A stretch of 64,000 nucleotides of DNA from Ilumatobacter fluminis (GTDB lineage Bacteria; Actinomycetota; Acidimicrobiia; Acidimicrobiales; Ilumatobacteraceae). Location of the stretch: the NCBI RefSeq assembly GCF_004364865.1, contig NZ_SOAU01000001.1, positions 2,450,001 through 2,514,000 on the forward strand, read 5' to 3'. The notes beneath the pieces are model-generated. The model was not told the origin of the DNA and searched no databases. It was given only the letters and a program-made list of their open reading frames with translations. A program made the position numbers and the translations under genes. Shown here in pieces: positions 38,990 to 47,919 of the stretch (its first letter is position 1; the number at the start of each line of letters is the position of its first letter).

Positions 38990-39589
38990 CTACTTGTCGA
39001 CGACGATCGTCTTGGCGGCGAGATCCCAGACGGCCTGACGAAGCGGCTTCGTGAAGAGGAACACGAGGCTGACGATCACGATCACCAGGTTGATCAGGCC
39101 ACCGAAGTTGGCGAGCGGCAGCAGCGCGAGCGCGCCCGGCACCGCCCAACGAATGATGGCGTGTGACCACTCGACCGGCTCGCCGTTGCCGGCCTGCACC
39201 ACGCGCATGCCGAACGCGAGCTTCATCGGCGAACCGCCGAACTGCTTCGTGCAGACCGCATCCCAGACGAAGCCCACGGCGGCACCCATGATGCTGATCA
39301 GGTAGAGCTTGCCGAAGCTCGCATCAGTGCCGAAGCCACCGAGACCGCCGTCGTCGTCACCGCTCAACACGATCGCCGAGAAGATCGACCCGAAGACGAG
39401 GCCGACGATGAGGCCGTCGAGGAAACGGGCGCCGATCCGCTTCCACGGCGACGGGAGGGTGCGGTTGCCGGGCACGTACGGACCGCCGGGAACGCCACCG
39501 GGCACGCCGTCGGCGCCACTCGGGCCACCCGGCGGGGGCGGCGGCATCGAGGACGGCGGCGGTGGCGGCGGTGGCGGGGTCGAACTCAT
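38990..39589 (-). CDS. RDD-family membrane protein with Pro/Gly-rich N-terminus
   Basis: This 199-aa protein starts with an extreme low-complexity Pro/Gly stretch (about 45 residues), followed by WKRIGARFLDGLIVGLVFG, the RDD signature, and three to four membrane helices. KQFGGSPMKLAFGMRVVQ is another conserved block. RDD proteins are widespread, and their function is largely unknown. The ATG at 39589 marks the start of the Pro-rich region. Upstream in-frame sequence is shadow. It is divergent from fabD, with 160 bp between. Confidence 0.88.
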   Translation of the reverse strand: MSSTPPPPPPPPSSMPPPPPGGPSGADGVPGGVPGGPYVPGNRTLPSPWKRIGARFLDGLIVGLVFGSIFSAIVLSGDDDGGLGGFGTDASFGKLYLISIMGAAVGFVWDAVCTKQFGGSPMKLAFGMRVVQAGNGEPVEWSHAIIRWAVPGALALLPLANFGGLINLVIVIVSLVFLFTKPLRQAVWDLAAKTIVVDK

Positions 39590-39749
39590 AGCCGCAGCGT
39601 AGGCGTGACGCGCGACACGACAACCGACCACTTCATGACAGGTCCGTGACGACAACCGCGATGACCCATCCGGCACGTTGCCGCGAAAAGTCGCGGGTTA
39701 CCCACCAGTAGTGCTGGCACGCCGTCCGAATCGGTCTAGCCTCGCCTCG

Positions 39750-40922
39750 ATGCTCGCCTTCACCTTCCCCGGACAGGGGTCGCAGCGACCCGGCATGGGC
39801 CGACCCTGGGTCGACCACGAGAGCTGGGAACTCGTCGACGAGGCGAGCGATGTCGCCGGCCGCGACGTCGGTGCACTGCTGCTCGACGCCGACGCCGACG
39901 AGCTCCGCGACACCCGCAACGCACAGCTCACGACGTTCGTGTCGAGCTTGATGGTCCTCGACGCCGTCGAACGCCTCGGCATCGAGGCCAGCTTCTGCGC
40001 CGGACACTCGCTCGGTGAGTACACCGCGTTGGCCGCCACCGGTGCGCTCGGCTTCGACGAAGGCGTCGTCCTCGTCGCCGAACGCGCTGCGGCGATGCAC
40101 GACGCCGGCAGCGAGCGGGTCGGGACGATGGCGGCGGTGCTCGGCCTCGACGACGACCAGGTCGAGGTGGCGTGCAATCTCGCCGACGCCGACGTCTGGG
40201 TCGCCAACTTCAACGCACCCGGCCAGGTGGTCATCGCCGGCTCACCCGACGGTGTCGAGGCAGCCGGCAAGCACGCCAAGGACCTCGGTGCGAAGCGGGT
40301 GATGCCGCTCCAGGTGTCCGGTGCGTTCCACACCGCGTTCATGGCACCGGCACGAGACCGGCTCCGCGACGCGTTGGCAGCGGCCGACATCCGCGATGCC
40401 GAGATCCCGGTCGTCTCCAACGTCGATGCGAAGCCGCACGACCGAGGCAACGAGTGGTCGGCGCTGCTGTCTGCACAGCTCGCGAGCCCGGTTCGCTGGA
40501 AGCATTCGCTCCAGACGCTCTCGTCGCTCGGCGTCACCGACTTCGCCGAACTCGGCCCGGGCGGTGTGCTGACCGGCATGGCGAAGCGAAGCGTCGACGG
40601 CGCCCGCACCATCTCGGTCGCGACACCGGACGACCTCGACAAGCTCGTCGAGTGGATGGGTGGCACCGCCGACGCCGGCGCCGCCTCACTCGAGGGCGAG
40701 CATCTCTTCGCCGTCGAGCGTCTCGTGGTCTCGCCTGCGGCCGGCATCTTCACACCGGCAGCCGTCGCGTCCGGCGATCTGATCGACGTCGGCACCGTGA
40801 TCGGCCAGGTCGGCGAGCACGAGGTCCGGTCACCGTTCCGCGGTGTGCTCCAGAGCTTCATCGCCGTCGACACCGAACGCGTCACCTCGCGCCAGCCGAT
40901 CGCCTGGCTGCGCACCGACTGA
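39750..40922 (+). CDS. fabD: Malonyl-CoA:ACP transacylase with C-terminal lipoyl-like domain
   Basis: Residues 1-310 form a normal FabD: FTFPGQGSQ (4-12), the nucleophile Ser87 in GHSLGEY, and His194 in SGAFHTAFM. It transfers malonyl from CoA to ACP. An extra C-terminal domain (about 320-390) contains ERLVVSPAAGIFTP, DVGTVIGQVGEHEVRSPFRG and RQPIAWL. This is the beta-barrel pattern of a biotinyl/lipoyl domain but without the Met-Lys-Met attachment site. Most FabD proteins are about 310 aa. ATG 39750 gives the canonical MLAFTFPGQGSQ. It is the first gene of the fab operon; fabH begins 18 bp on. Confidence 0.93.
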   Translation: MLAFTFPGQGSQRPGMGRPWVDHESWELVDEASDVAGRDVGALLLDADADELRDTRNAQLTTFVSSLMVLDAVERLGIEASFCAGHSLGEYTALAATGALGFDEGVVLVAERAAAMHDAGSERVGTMAAVLGLDDDQVEVACNLADADVWVANFNAPGQVVIAGSPDGVEAAGKHAKDLGAKRVMPLQVSGAFHTAFMAPARDRLRDALAAADIRDAEIPVVSNVDAKPHDRGNEWSALLSAQLASPVRWKHSLQTLSSLGVTDFAELGPGGVLTGMAKRSVDGARTISVATPDDLDKLVEWMGGTADAGAASLEGEHLFAVERLVVSPAAGIFTPAAVASGDLIDVGTVIGQVGEHEVRSPFRGVLQSFIAVDTERVTSRQPIAWLRTD

Positions 40923-40940
40923 GGGCAACAGGGGGTACCA

Positions 40941-41894
40941 ATGCCTGCCATCCGACCCGGCGCCACCGGCGCCGTCATCTCCGGCTGGGGAACCGCACTT
41001 CCCGAGAAGATCGTCACGAACGACGAACTCGCCGCGACCATGGACACCAGCGACGAGTGGATCCGCGCTCGCACCGGCATCGAGGAGCGACGGGTGGGCG
41101 GTTCGACCGCCGGGCTGTCGGCCGACGCCGGCCGCCAGGCGCTCGAGATGGCCGGGCTCACGCCCGACCGGATCGACGCACTCGTGCTCGCCACCACCAC
41201 GCCCGACAAGCAGTGGGGCACCGCGGCACTCGTCCAGAACGAACTCGGCCTGTCGTGCGGCGCCATCGAGGTCAATGCCGCCTGCACCGGCTTCATGTAC
41301 GCGCTGGTCCAGGCACACGGCATGATCGCCATGGGTGCCGATCGCGTGCTCGTGATCGGCACCGACACGCTCTCACGCATCACCGACTGGGACGATCGTG
41401 GCACCGCTCCCCTGTTCGCCGACGGCGCCGGCGCCGTCGTGCTCGAGTCGGTCGAGGGCGCCGGTCAGCTGCTCGGCTGGGATCTCGACGCCGACGGCTC
41501 GTTGCTGTCGATCCTCCACGCCGACGTCGGCGGCACCATCAAGATGGAAGGCAAGGAGGTCTTCCGACGGGCGGTCCGGCTCATGGTCGACTCGGCCGAG
41601 AAGGCGATGACGCACGCCGGGGTGACCGCCGACGACATCGACCTCGTCGTGCCGCACCAGGCCAACATCCGCATCATCCAGGCCGCCTGCGAGCGCCTCG
41701 GCGTGCCGGTCGAGAAGGCGGCGACGGTCATCCATCGCACCGGCAACACCTCGTCGGCGTCGATCCCGCTCGCGCTCGCCGACGCTCTCGACCACGGACG
41801 CGTCCAGCACGGCGACCTGGTCCTGCTCGTCGGATTCGGCGGCGGCATGACGGCCGGCAGCTGCGTGCTGCGTTGGGGCGGTGACGCCGAATGA
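40941..41894 (+). CDS. fabH: 3-oxoacyl-ACP synthase III
   Basis: This 317-aa ketosynthase III starts fatty-acid chains by condensing an acyl-CoA with malonyl-ACP. The catalytic triad is visible: Cys115 (NAACTGF), His239 (PHQANIRI) and Asn269 (GNTSSASIP). It begins VISGWGTALPEKIVTN with the usual DEWIRARTGIEERR segment. Primer preference, straight or branched, cannot be read here. It overlaps fabG by 4 bp (ATGA), so translation is coupled. Confidence 0.96.
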   Translation: MPAIRPGATGAVISGWGTALPEKIVTNDELAATMDTSDEWIRARTGIEERRVGGSTAGLSADAGRQALEMAGLTPDRIDALVLATTTPDKQWGTAALVQNELGLSCGAIEVNAACTGFMYALVQAHGMIAMGADRVLVIGTDTLSRITDWDDRGTAPLFADGAGAVVLESVEGAGQLLGWDLDADGSLLSILHADVGGTIKMEGKEVFRRAVRLMVDSAEKAMTHAGVTADDIDLVVPHQANIRIIQAACERLGVPVEKAATVIHRTGNTSSASIPLALADALDHGRVQHGDLVLLVGFGGGMTAGSCVLRWGGDAE

Positions 41895-42634
41895 GCGCCA
41901 CGCCCGCCGACGCGCCGTCCACGAACGAACCACGCATCGTCCTCATCACCGGCGGTTCACGCGGCATCGGGCTCGCCTGCGCCGAACGGTTCAAGGCGCT
42001 CGGCGACCACGTCGCCGTCACCTACAACTCGTCGCCGCCGCCCGAGGGGTTCTTCGGCGTCAAGTGCGACGTCACCGACACCGAAGAGGTCGACGCAGCG
42101 TTCTCGGCGGTCGAGGCCGAGTTCGGCGGCCCGGTCGAGATCCTCGTCTCGAACGCGGGTGTCACCCGCGACACCCTCCTGCTCCGCATGAGCGAGGACG
42201 ACTTCGCCACAGTGCTCGACGCCAACCTCACGGCGTCGTACCGCGTCACGAAGCGGGCGGCTCGCGGCATGTTGAAGGCCCGCAAGGGTCGGATCGTGTT
42301 GATGTCGTCCGTCGTCGGCCTGCTCGGCGCTCCCGGCCAGGCCAACTACGCGGCGTCCAAGGCGGGTCTCGTCGGTCTGGCCCGCTCGCTGGCGCGCGAG
42401 CTCGGTTCGCGCGGCATCACCGTCAACGTCGTCGCGCCCGGTCCGGTCGCCACCGACATGACCGCCGCCCTCGGCGAGGACCGCCTCGCCGACATCGTCG
42501 CCGCCGTGCCGCTCGAACGGGCGGCGACGCCCGACGAGATCGCCGGCGCGGTTGCGTTCCTGGCATCATCCGATGCCGCCTACATCACCGGAGCCGTCAT
42601 CCCCGTCGACGGCGGCCTCGGCATGGGTCACTGA
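41891..42634 (+). CDS. fabG: 3-oxoacyl-ACP reductase
   Basis: This is a 247-aa short-chain dehydrogenase. The NAD(P)-binding ITGGSRGIG (19-27), NAG (88-90) and catalytic Asn112, Ser140, Tyr153 and Lys157 (YAASKAG) are all in place. It reduces 3-oxoacyl-ACP in each elongation round. Length and closing segment (ITGAVIPVDGGLGM) match FabG rather than general SDRs, and the setting between fabH and acpP supports this. The N-terminus carries a 12-residue Pro/Ala lead before the first strand. Confidence 0.96.
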   Translation: MSATPADAPSTNEPRIVLITGGSRGIGLACAERFKALGDHVAVTYNSSPPPEGFFGVKCDVTDTEEVDAAFSAVEAEFGGPVEILVSNAGVTRDTLLLRMSEDDFATVLDANLTASYRVTKRAARGMLKARKGRIVLMSSVVGLLGAPGQANYAASKAGLVGLARSLARELGSRGITVNVVAPGPVATDMTAALGEDRLADIVAAVPLERAATPDEIAGAVAFLASSDAAYITGAVIPVDGGLGMGH

Positions 42635-42705
42635 CCCGAACCCAGAATCACCGACCGGGCGACCCCTACACTGTGGGCCGCCCCACCTAGCAAGGAGACA
42701 ATCCG

Positions 42706-42942
42706 TTGGATCAAGAACTGTTCGCCCGCTTCCAGAAGTGCGCCGTCGAGGTGCTCTCGGTCTCCGAAGAGCAGGTGACCCCCGACGCCAAGTTCGGTGA
42801 CGATCTCGACGCCGACAGCCTCGACCTGGTCGAGCTCGTCATGGCGCTCGAAGAAGAGTTCGGTGTCGAGGTGCCCGAGGACGAACTCGAAGGCATCGAG
42901 ACCGTCGGCCAGGCCTACGAGCTGGTCGCCGCGAAGCTCTGA
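42706..42942 (+). CDS. acpP: Acyl carrier protein
   Basis: This 78-aa acidic protein carries the phosphopantetheine attachment serine Ser38 in LDADSLDLVEL. Helices 1-4 follow the AcpP pattern (VEVLSVSEEQVTPDAKF and ALEEEFGVEVPEDELE). It begins with a TTG at 42706; an AAGGAGA ribosome site 8 nt upstream decides this start. It carries growing acyl chains for FabD, FabH, FabG, FabF and the dehydratase. The fabF start follows the stop codon by 5 bp. Confidence 0.97.
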   Translation: MDQELFARFQKCAVEVLSVSEEQVTPDAKFGDDLDADSLDLVELVMALEEEFGVEVPEDELEGIETVGQAYELVAAKL

Positions 42943-42947
42943 GCAAC

Positions 42948-44135
42948 ATGCAGGGTCAGGGCCGCCGCGTCGCGATCACCGGCCTCGGTGTCGTCGCCCC
43001 CTGCGGGCTCGGCAAGGAGGCCTACTGGAACGGGCTGCTCGGTCCGGGGCTCGACGGTGTCGGGCGCCTGACCGAGATCACCGACTGGGACTCGTCGCCG
43101 TACTACGAGTCGCCGAAGGTCGCGCGTCGCGCCGACGGTGTCGAGCAGTACGCCATCGCAGCCGCCGCCGAGGCACTCGAGCAGGCGGGCGAACTCAGCG
43201 TCGACCCGTCGCGCATCGGCACGATCTTCGGCACCGGCGTCGGCGGCATCCACACCCTCGAAGAGCAGATCACCGTCCGCATCGACAAGGGTGAGCGGCG
43301 CGTGTCGCCGTTCCTCGTCCCGATGATGATGGCGAACGCTCCCGGCGCTGCGGTGTCGATGCGGCACGGCTTCCAAGGGCCCTGCGAGACCATCGTGACG
43401 GCCTGCGCGGCCGGCACGCACGCCCTCACCTACGCCGCCCGACTGATCGCCTGGGGTCTCGCCGACGCCGTCATCGGCGGTGGCTCCGAGCACGCCGGCA
43501 CGATCACGGCCCTGGCCGGGTTCGGCAACATGACCGCGCTGTCGTCGAGTGGCACCAGCCGCCCGTTCGACACCGACCGTGACGGTTTCGTCATGGGCGA
43601 AGGCGCTGCCGCGTTCGTGCTCGAGGAGTGGGACACCGCCGTCGCCCGCGGCGCCACGATCATCGGCGAGATCATGGGTGGGGCCAGCACGGCCGACGCC
43701 CACCACATCACCGCTCCGTCACCGGGTGGCGTCGGCGCCATCAGCTGCATGCGTCAGGCGCTCGACGACGCCGGGATCTCACCGGCCGACGTCAAGCAGA
43801 TCAACGCGCACGGCACGTCGACCCCGCTGAACGACGCCGCCGAGGCGGCCGCGATCACCGACGTGTTCGGTGCCGGTTCGGTTCCGGTCGTCTCCACCAA
43901 GGGCGTCACCGGTCACGCCCTCGGCGCTGCGGGCGCACTCGAGGCTGCAGCGGTGCTGCTGTCGTTCGAACACGGCCTCATCCCGCCGACGGCCAACACG
44001 AAGGTGCTCGACGACGAGATGCAGATCGACGTCGTCATCGGCGAGCCACGTGAGTGGACGCCCGGCCCCACGATCTCGAACAACTTCGGGTTCGGCGGCC
44101 ACAACGGCACGATCGTGCTCGGCCCGGCGGGCTGA
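42948..44135 (+). CDS. fabF: 3-oxoacyl-ACP synthase II
   Basis: The 395-aa product is a ketosynthase of the KAS II type that elongates acyl-ACP. The catalytic residues are Cys153 (TACAAGTHA), His288 (NAHGTST) and His323 (TGHALGAAGA). The C-terminal SNNFGFGGHNGTIV is typical. It is the last gene of the plus-strand fab operon. The ATG at 42948 gives RRVAITGLGVVAPCG near the start. In actinobacteria a similar protein (KasA) elongates mycolate precursors, but nothing here shows that role. Confidence 0.96.
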   Translation: MQGQGRRVAITGLGVVAPCGLGKEAYWNGLLGPGLDGVGRLTEITDWDSSPYYESPKVARRADGVEQYAIAAAAEALEQAGELSVDPSRIGTIFGTGVGGIHTLEEQITVRIDKGERRVSPFLVPMMMANAPGAAVSMRHGFQGPCETIVTACAAGTHALTYAARLIAWGLADAVIGGGSEHAGTITALAGFGNMTALSSSGTSRPFDTDRDGFVMGEGAAAFVLEEWDTAVARGATIIGEIMGGASTADAHHITAPSPGGVGAISCMRQALDDAGISPADVKQINAHGTSTPLNDAAEAAAITDVFGAGSVPVVSTKGVTGHALGAAGALEAAAVLLSFEHGLIPPTANTKVLDDEMQIDVVIGEPREWTPGPTISNNFGFGGHNGTIVLGPAG

Positions 44136-44164
44136 GCACACCGGATCGGGTTCGTCGTCGTCGG

Positions 44165-44584
44165 CTACTGCTGGTCGACGACGACGAACATCAGGTCGGC
44201 CTCGGTCGCCACCTCGCCGTTCAGGAGCGCTCGACCGCTCCCCTTCCCCGCACGGGTACTGAGGCGCGTCATCTCGCATTCGAGCACCAGCTCGTCGCCC
44301 GGCCCGACCTGCCGACGGAAACGCGCCTTGTCGAGGCCGCCGAACAGCGGCAGCTTGCCCGAGAAGCGCTCGTCGGCGAGCACGGCGAGTGCGCCGACCT
44401 GAGCGATCGCCTCGCACATCAGCACGCCCGGCAGCGTCGGACGCCCCGGGAAGTGACCGGCGAAGAAGTACTCCTCCCCCGTGAGCCGCCAGATGCCGCG
44501 CGCCGACTCACCGGGCACGAGATCGACGATCTCGTCGACGAAGAGGAACGGCGGTCGATGCGGGAGGAGCTCGTCGGGGCGCAC
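44165..44584 (-). CDS. fabZ: 3-hydroxyacyl-ACP dehydratase (FabZ/FabA-like)
   Basis: This 139-aa hot-dog fold protein has the active-site segment FAGHFPGRPTLPGVLMCEAIAQVGA, giving His44 and Glu58, and the LLPHRPPFLFVDEI opening of FabZ. It dehydrates 3-hydroxyacyl-ACP, the step missing from the plus-strand cluster, and is convergent with fabF (29 bp between stops). The GTG at 44584 gives the canonical start; a longer frame reaching 44731 includes sequence that looks like promoter region. Its promoter must lie in the AT-richer stretch at 44.6-44.9 kb. Confidence 0.92.
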   Translation of the reverse strand: MRPDELLPHRPPFLFVDEIVDLVPGESARGIWRLTGEEYFFAGHFPGRPTLPGVLMCEAIAQVGALAVLADERFSGKLPLFGGLDKARFRRQVGPGDELVLECEMTRLSTRAGKGSGRALLNGEVATEADLMFVVVDQQ

Positions 44585-44807
44585 GACGGCAGCGTAGGCG
44601 ACGAGACCGCGACGCTCCGCACCGACGACCCGCACCGACGCTCCGCACCGACGATGAACGGTGATCAACGACGATCGACGGTCGACCGACACGGCTGCGG
44701 CATTGAGAGAACACTGAAATAGTGGCCACATGACGTGGCTCTCACGCGACGTGATTGTGGTCCCACCGTCACTCCACGTCGCGCAAATGCCCAGATCACG
44801 ACGTCTC

Positions 44808-44827
44808 TTTCAAGAAACTTTCGGAAA
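44808..44827. promoter_or_regulatory. Twin TTTC-NN-(G)AAA palindromes
   Basis: TTTCAAGAAA (44808-44817) is a perfect palindrome, and TTTCGGAAA follows at 44819-44827, 11 bp later in register. They lie in unusually AT-rich sequence for this genome, between fabZ (divergent) and a possible plus-strand promoter. A paired repressor site is possible. Confidence 0.3.
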
Positions 44828-44828
44828 T

Positions 44829-44860
44829 TTGGCAAGTGGTCTCACGCAGAGTGCTATTGT
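44829..44860 (+). promoter_or_regulatory. Putative promoter of a short plus-strand transcript
   Basis: TTGGCA (44829-44834) and an extended -10, TGC-TATTGT (-10 hexamer 44855-44860), are 20 bp apart, longer than ideal. The extended -10 may compensate. Transcription would start near 44867 and run through two tiny ORFs to the terminator at 45091-45124. The assignment is by inspection only. Confidence 0.35.
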
Positions 44861-44899
44861 TCCCACTGACCGTTTGTCCCAGGTCGGAAGGAGGCAACC

Positions 44900-44923
44900 A
44901 TGCACTACGTCAGGCCGTGCTGA
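44900..44923 (+). CDS. Seven-codon mini-ORF with strong ribosome site (MHYVRPC)
   Basis: An AAGGAGG site (44888-44894) stands 5 nt before an ATG. This is the strongest Shine-Dalgarno sequence I noticed in the region. The reading frame is only seven codons, MHYVRPC, then TGA. Such a short translated frame ending in a Cys codon recalls leader peptides of attenuators that sense amino-acid supply, but no plus-strand gene follows before the terminator. A second tiny frame (17 codons, MRRRPRDGRSEPGASAH) runs 44930-44983. Either may be incidental. Confidence 0.4.
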   Translation: MHYVRPC

Positions 44924-45090
44924 TTCCACATGCGCCGACGACCGCGGGACGGTCGCAGTGAGCCGGGTGCCTCCGCCCACTGACCGACCCGACCACGGCG
45001 TCGACGCACGATGATCGCTCCGGTCCGCACGGACGGTGACTGGTGGGGCAACGTCACCAACGGCGGCAGCCGGCGATCGCACAGAACAGG

Positions 45091-45124
45091 AAACGGGGGA
45101 CCCGGCTCGCCGGGTCCCCCGTTT
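45091..45124. terminator. Perfect 15-bp hairpin terminator, bidirectional
   Basis: AAACGGGGGACCCGG and CCGGGTCCCCCGTTT are exact reverse complements around a CTCG loop. It lies 48 bp past the trpA stop codon on the minus strand and also ends any plus-strand transcript from 44.87 kb. The loop and flanking A/T ends make this the clearest terminator in the window. Confidence 0.85.
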
Positions 45125-45171
45125 CGCGTGCGGTGGAGACCGGGCACCGGCCCGGGTCAGGCCGGTTCGCG

Positions 45172-45954
45172 TCAGTGCCGGTCGATCGAGGCGCGGACCT
45201 CGGCGACGTACTCACCGACGGCATCGGGGCCCTGATCGATGAGGCGGCGCATCATCGACGCGCCCTGGATCACACCGTCGGCGACGCGAGTTGCCTCGTA
45301 GGCCTGCTCGGCGTTCGAGACGCCGACACCGACGAGCACCGGCACCTCGGTGATCGCCTTCAGGCGTCCGGCGAGGGCGGTCGCCGTGGCAGCGAGTTCG
45401 TCGCGCTCACCCGTGACGCCGAGCAAGCCGACCGAGTACAGGAAGCCTCGGGCGCGGGCGGCGACTCGCGGCAGGCGATCGTCGGGCGCCGTCGGAGCGG
45501 CGAGCATGACGGTCTCGACGCCTTCGTGATCGGCGGCCCGGGTCCACGGCTCGGACTCCTCGAGCGGCAGGTCGGGCAGGATGCAACCCGAGACGCCCGC
45601 CTCGACGAGTCGGTGGGCGAACCGGCGGTGGCCGTCGTGGTGCACCAGGTTGTAGTACGTCATGACGAGCAGGGGGATCTCGACGTCGAGGCGTGGCACC
45701 TCGTCGAGGACCGACTGCGGCGTCGCGCCGCGATCGAGCGCCGCCTGCGACGCCTGTTGGATCACCGGACCGTCCATGACCGGGTCGGAGAACGGGATCC
45801 CGATCTCGACGGCGTCCGCGCCCTGTGCGGCACAGGCGCGGATCGCGTCCTGCCAGCCCGGGTAACCCCCGGTGATGTACGGGACGAGCAGCTTGTGCCC
45901 GGCGTCGCGCTTGGCGCGGAACTCGGTCTCGATGCGGCCGAACGTCTCGCTCAC
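45172..45954 (-). CDS. trpA: Tryptophan synthase alpha subunit
   Basis: This 260-aa TIM barrel cleaves indole-3-glycerol phosphate to indole and G3P. The signature [15 protein letters not shown] contains the catalytic Glu and Asp. [11 protein letters not shown] near the start and the phosphate-binding [10 protein letters not shown] are conserved. Its start overlaps the trpB stop by 4 bp (ATGA), so the two subunits are coupled and last in a trpF-trpB-trpA minus-strand run. A strong hairpin terminator follows. Confidence 0.97.
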   Translation of the reverse strand: MSETFGRIETEFRAKRDAGHKLLVPYITGGYPGWQDAIRACAAQGADAVEIGIPFSDPVMDGPVIQQASQAALDRGATPQSVLDEVPRLDVEIPLLVMTYYNLVHHDGHRRFAHRLVEAGVSGCILPDLPLEESEPWTRAADHEGVETVMLAAPTAPDDRLPRVAARARGFLYSVGLLGVTGERDELAATATALAGRLKAITEVPVLVGVGVSNAEQAYEATRVADGVIQGASMMRRLIDQGPDAVGEYVAEVRASIDRH

Positions 45955-47162
45955 GCCTCGCCCCGATCGCCGAGCACGTCCATCATCTGTGCGACGTCCT
46001 TGTCACCACGACCCGACAGGTTGACCACGACGGTCTGGCCCTGGATCGTGTGCGCCTCACGGCTCAGCCACGCGATCGCGTGGGCCGACTCGAGCGCGGG
46101 GATGATGCCCTCGGTGCGGGACAGCAACTGGAACGCCTCGACGACCTCGTCGTCGGTGACGTTGGGGTACTCGGCCCGCCCGATCGACGACAGCCACGAG
46201 TGTTCGGGCCCGACGCCCGGATAGTCGAGGCCGGCCGAGATCGACAGCGCCTCTTCGACCTGGCCGTACTCGTCCTGCATCAGGTAGCTGCGCATGCCGT
46301 GGACGACGCCCGGCACGCCGTGACGAACCGCCGCTCCCCCGGCGGGCTCCACACCGACCAGTCGGGCGTCGGTGTCGACGAAGCCGGTGAAGATGCCGAT
46401 CGCGTTCGAACCGCCGCCGACGCAGGCGACGACCACGTCGGGATCGCCCCCGGTGGCCGCACGGCACTGCTCGCGTGCCTCGTCGCCGATCACCCGGTGG
46501 AACTGGCGCACCATCCACGGGTACGGGTGCGGCCCCATGACCGAACCGAGGCAGTAGTGCGACCCGTCGACCGTCGCGACCCAGTCGCGCATCGCCTCGT
46601 TGACGGCGTCCTTCAGCGTCTTCGATCCGGAGTGGACGGCCTCGACCTCGGCGCCGAGCAGCCGCATCCGGAACACGTTCAGCGCCTGTCGTTCGACGTC
46701 GACGGCGCCCATGTACACCTTGCAGTCGAGACCCATCAACGCGGCGGCGGTCGCCGTGGCGACACCGTGCTGGCCGGCGCCGGTCTCGGCGACGAGTCGT
46801 TGCTTGCCCATCCGCTTGGCGAGGAGCGCCTGCCCGAGCACGTTGTTGATCTTGTGCGAACCGGTGTGGTTCAGGTCTTCGCGCTTCATGAAGATGCGCA
46901 CGCCGAGTTCCTCACTCAGGCGGAAGCACTCGGTGAGCATCGACGGCCGACCGGCGTAGTCACGCAGGATCGTGTCGAGCTCGTCGCGGAACTCGGGATC
47001 GGACCAGGCCTCACGGAAGCCGGCCTCGAGCTGCTGGCAGGCGGGCACCAGGGTCTCGGGGACGAACCGGCCGCCGAACTCGCCGAACCGACCGGTCGGG
47101 TCGGGTTCGGACATGAGGGAGTCATCGTCGAATCGGGTGTCGAAGGGGGTGGTGTCGGTCAT
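45951..47162 (-). CDS. trpB: Tryptophan synthase beta subunit
   Basis: The product is 403 aa, a PLP enzyme joining indole to serine. The PLP lysine is Lys104 (HTGSHKINN), with the phosphate-binding GGGSNAIG and the [18 protein letters not shown]-terminus typical of TrpB1. The ATG at 47162 was chosen: it leaves a short N-terminal extension before [10 protein letters not shown]. The frame is open further upstream over trpF, but that is shadow sequence. It lies 28 bp after trpF. Confidence 0.97.
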   Translation of the reverse strand: MTDTTPFDTRFDDDSLMSEPDPTGRFGEFGGRFVPETLVPACQQLEAGFREAWSDPEFRDELDTILRDYAGRPSMLTECFRLSEELGVRIFMKREDLNHTGSHKINNVLGQALLAKRMGKQRLVAETGAGQHGVATATAAALMGLDCKVYMGAVDVERQALNVFRMRLLGAEVEAVHSGSKTLKDAVNEAMRDWVATVDGSHYCLGSVMGPHPYPWMVRQFHRVIGDEAREQCRAATGGDPDVVVACVGGGSNAIGIFTGFVDTDARLVGVEPAGGAAVRHGVPGVVHGMRSYLMQDEYGQVEEALSISAGLDYPGVGPEHSWLSSIGRAEYPNVTDDEVVEAFQLLSRTEGIIPALESAHAIAWLSREAHTIQGQTVVVNLSGRGDKDVAQMMDVLGDRGEA

Positions 47163-47190
47163 CGGGAACGGTCCGTGGTCGGGGGCGGGA

Positions 47191-47844
47191 TTATTCGTCA
47201 GCCCAGTCGTAGGGCAGATCGTCGGGGCCGAGATACGGCGTCGGTGCGGCGGCACGTGCGTTCGCGATGAAGCGCCTGACCTTGCTCGGGTCTTTCTTGC
47301 CGGGTGACAACTCGACGCCGGAGGCGACGTCGACGCCCCACGGTTCGACGGCCTGGATCGCCGACGCGACATTGTCGGGGTCGAGTCCGCCGGCCAGGAT
47401 CAGACGCACCGAGTCGGGGACGTCACTCACGACGTTCCAGTCGAACAGCTTGCCGGTGCCTCCGCCGGGTGAGTCGACCATCACCAGATCGGTGCCGTAC
47501 TGGTCGGCCTTGGCCAGGTGCGGCGAGTCGGCCCCGAACGCCTTGATGACGTAGCGAACGTTGTGTGCGATCTCCCGAGTCTGCTCGATCGTCTCGCGTC
47601 CGTGGAGCTGTACGGCCTTCACGCCGGACTTGTTCGCGATCTCGACGACCCGCGACGGATGCTCGTCCTTGAACACGCCCACCGTCAGCACCTCGGGCGG
47701 GAGCCGGCGGGTGATGTCGTACACCACCTGCGGCGCGACCTGGCGCTGTGACGGGGCGAAGATGAAGCCGACCGCGTCGGCACCCATGGCGACGGCGAAG
47801 AGCGCGTCGTCCTCGTTGGTGATCCCACAGATCTTGACGAACAT
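47191..47844 (-). CDS. trpF: Phosphoribosylanthranilate isomerase
   Basis: The 217-aa product has the family start FVKICGIT with the catalytic Cys and the [13 protein letters not shown] catalytic Asp region. It catalyses the Amadori rearrangement in tryptophan synthesis. Many Actinobacteria use the bifunctional PriA instead, so a dedicated trpF is worth noting. It is the first gene of the trpF-trpB-trpA run, divergent from the FUSC-like gene. Confidence 0.96.
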   Translation of the reverse strand: MFVKICGITNEDDALFAVAMGADAVGFIFAPSQRQVAPQVVYDITRRLPPEVLTVGVFKDEHPSRVVEIANKSGVKAVQLHGRETIEQTREIAHNVRYVIKAFGADSPHLAKADQYGTDLVMVDSPGGGTGKLFDWNVVSDVPDSVRLILAGGLDPDNVASAIQAVEPWGVDVASGVELSPGKKDPSKVRRFIANARAAAPTPYLGPDDLPYDWADE

Positions 47845-47919
47845 GTGCGCCCGATCCTACGCGAGCAAGGGCCCGACCACGCGGTCCGTTCAGCACGTCG
47901 TCGCGGGCCGCAGCGCGTA

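Noticed and set aside
45011-45235. Frame with a Trp-Trp pair (GDWWGN), considered as a trp leader peptide
   Set aside because: It is on the strand opposite to the trp genes and runs through the terminator into antisense of trpA, so it cannot attenuate them.
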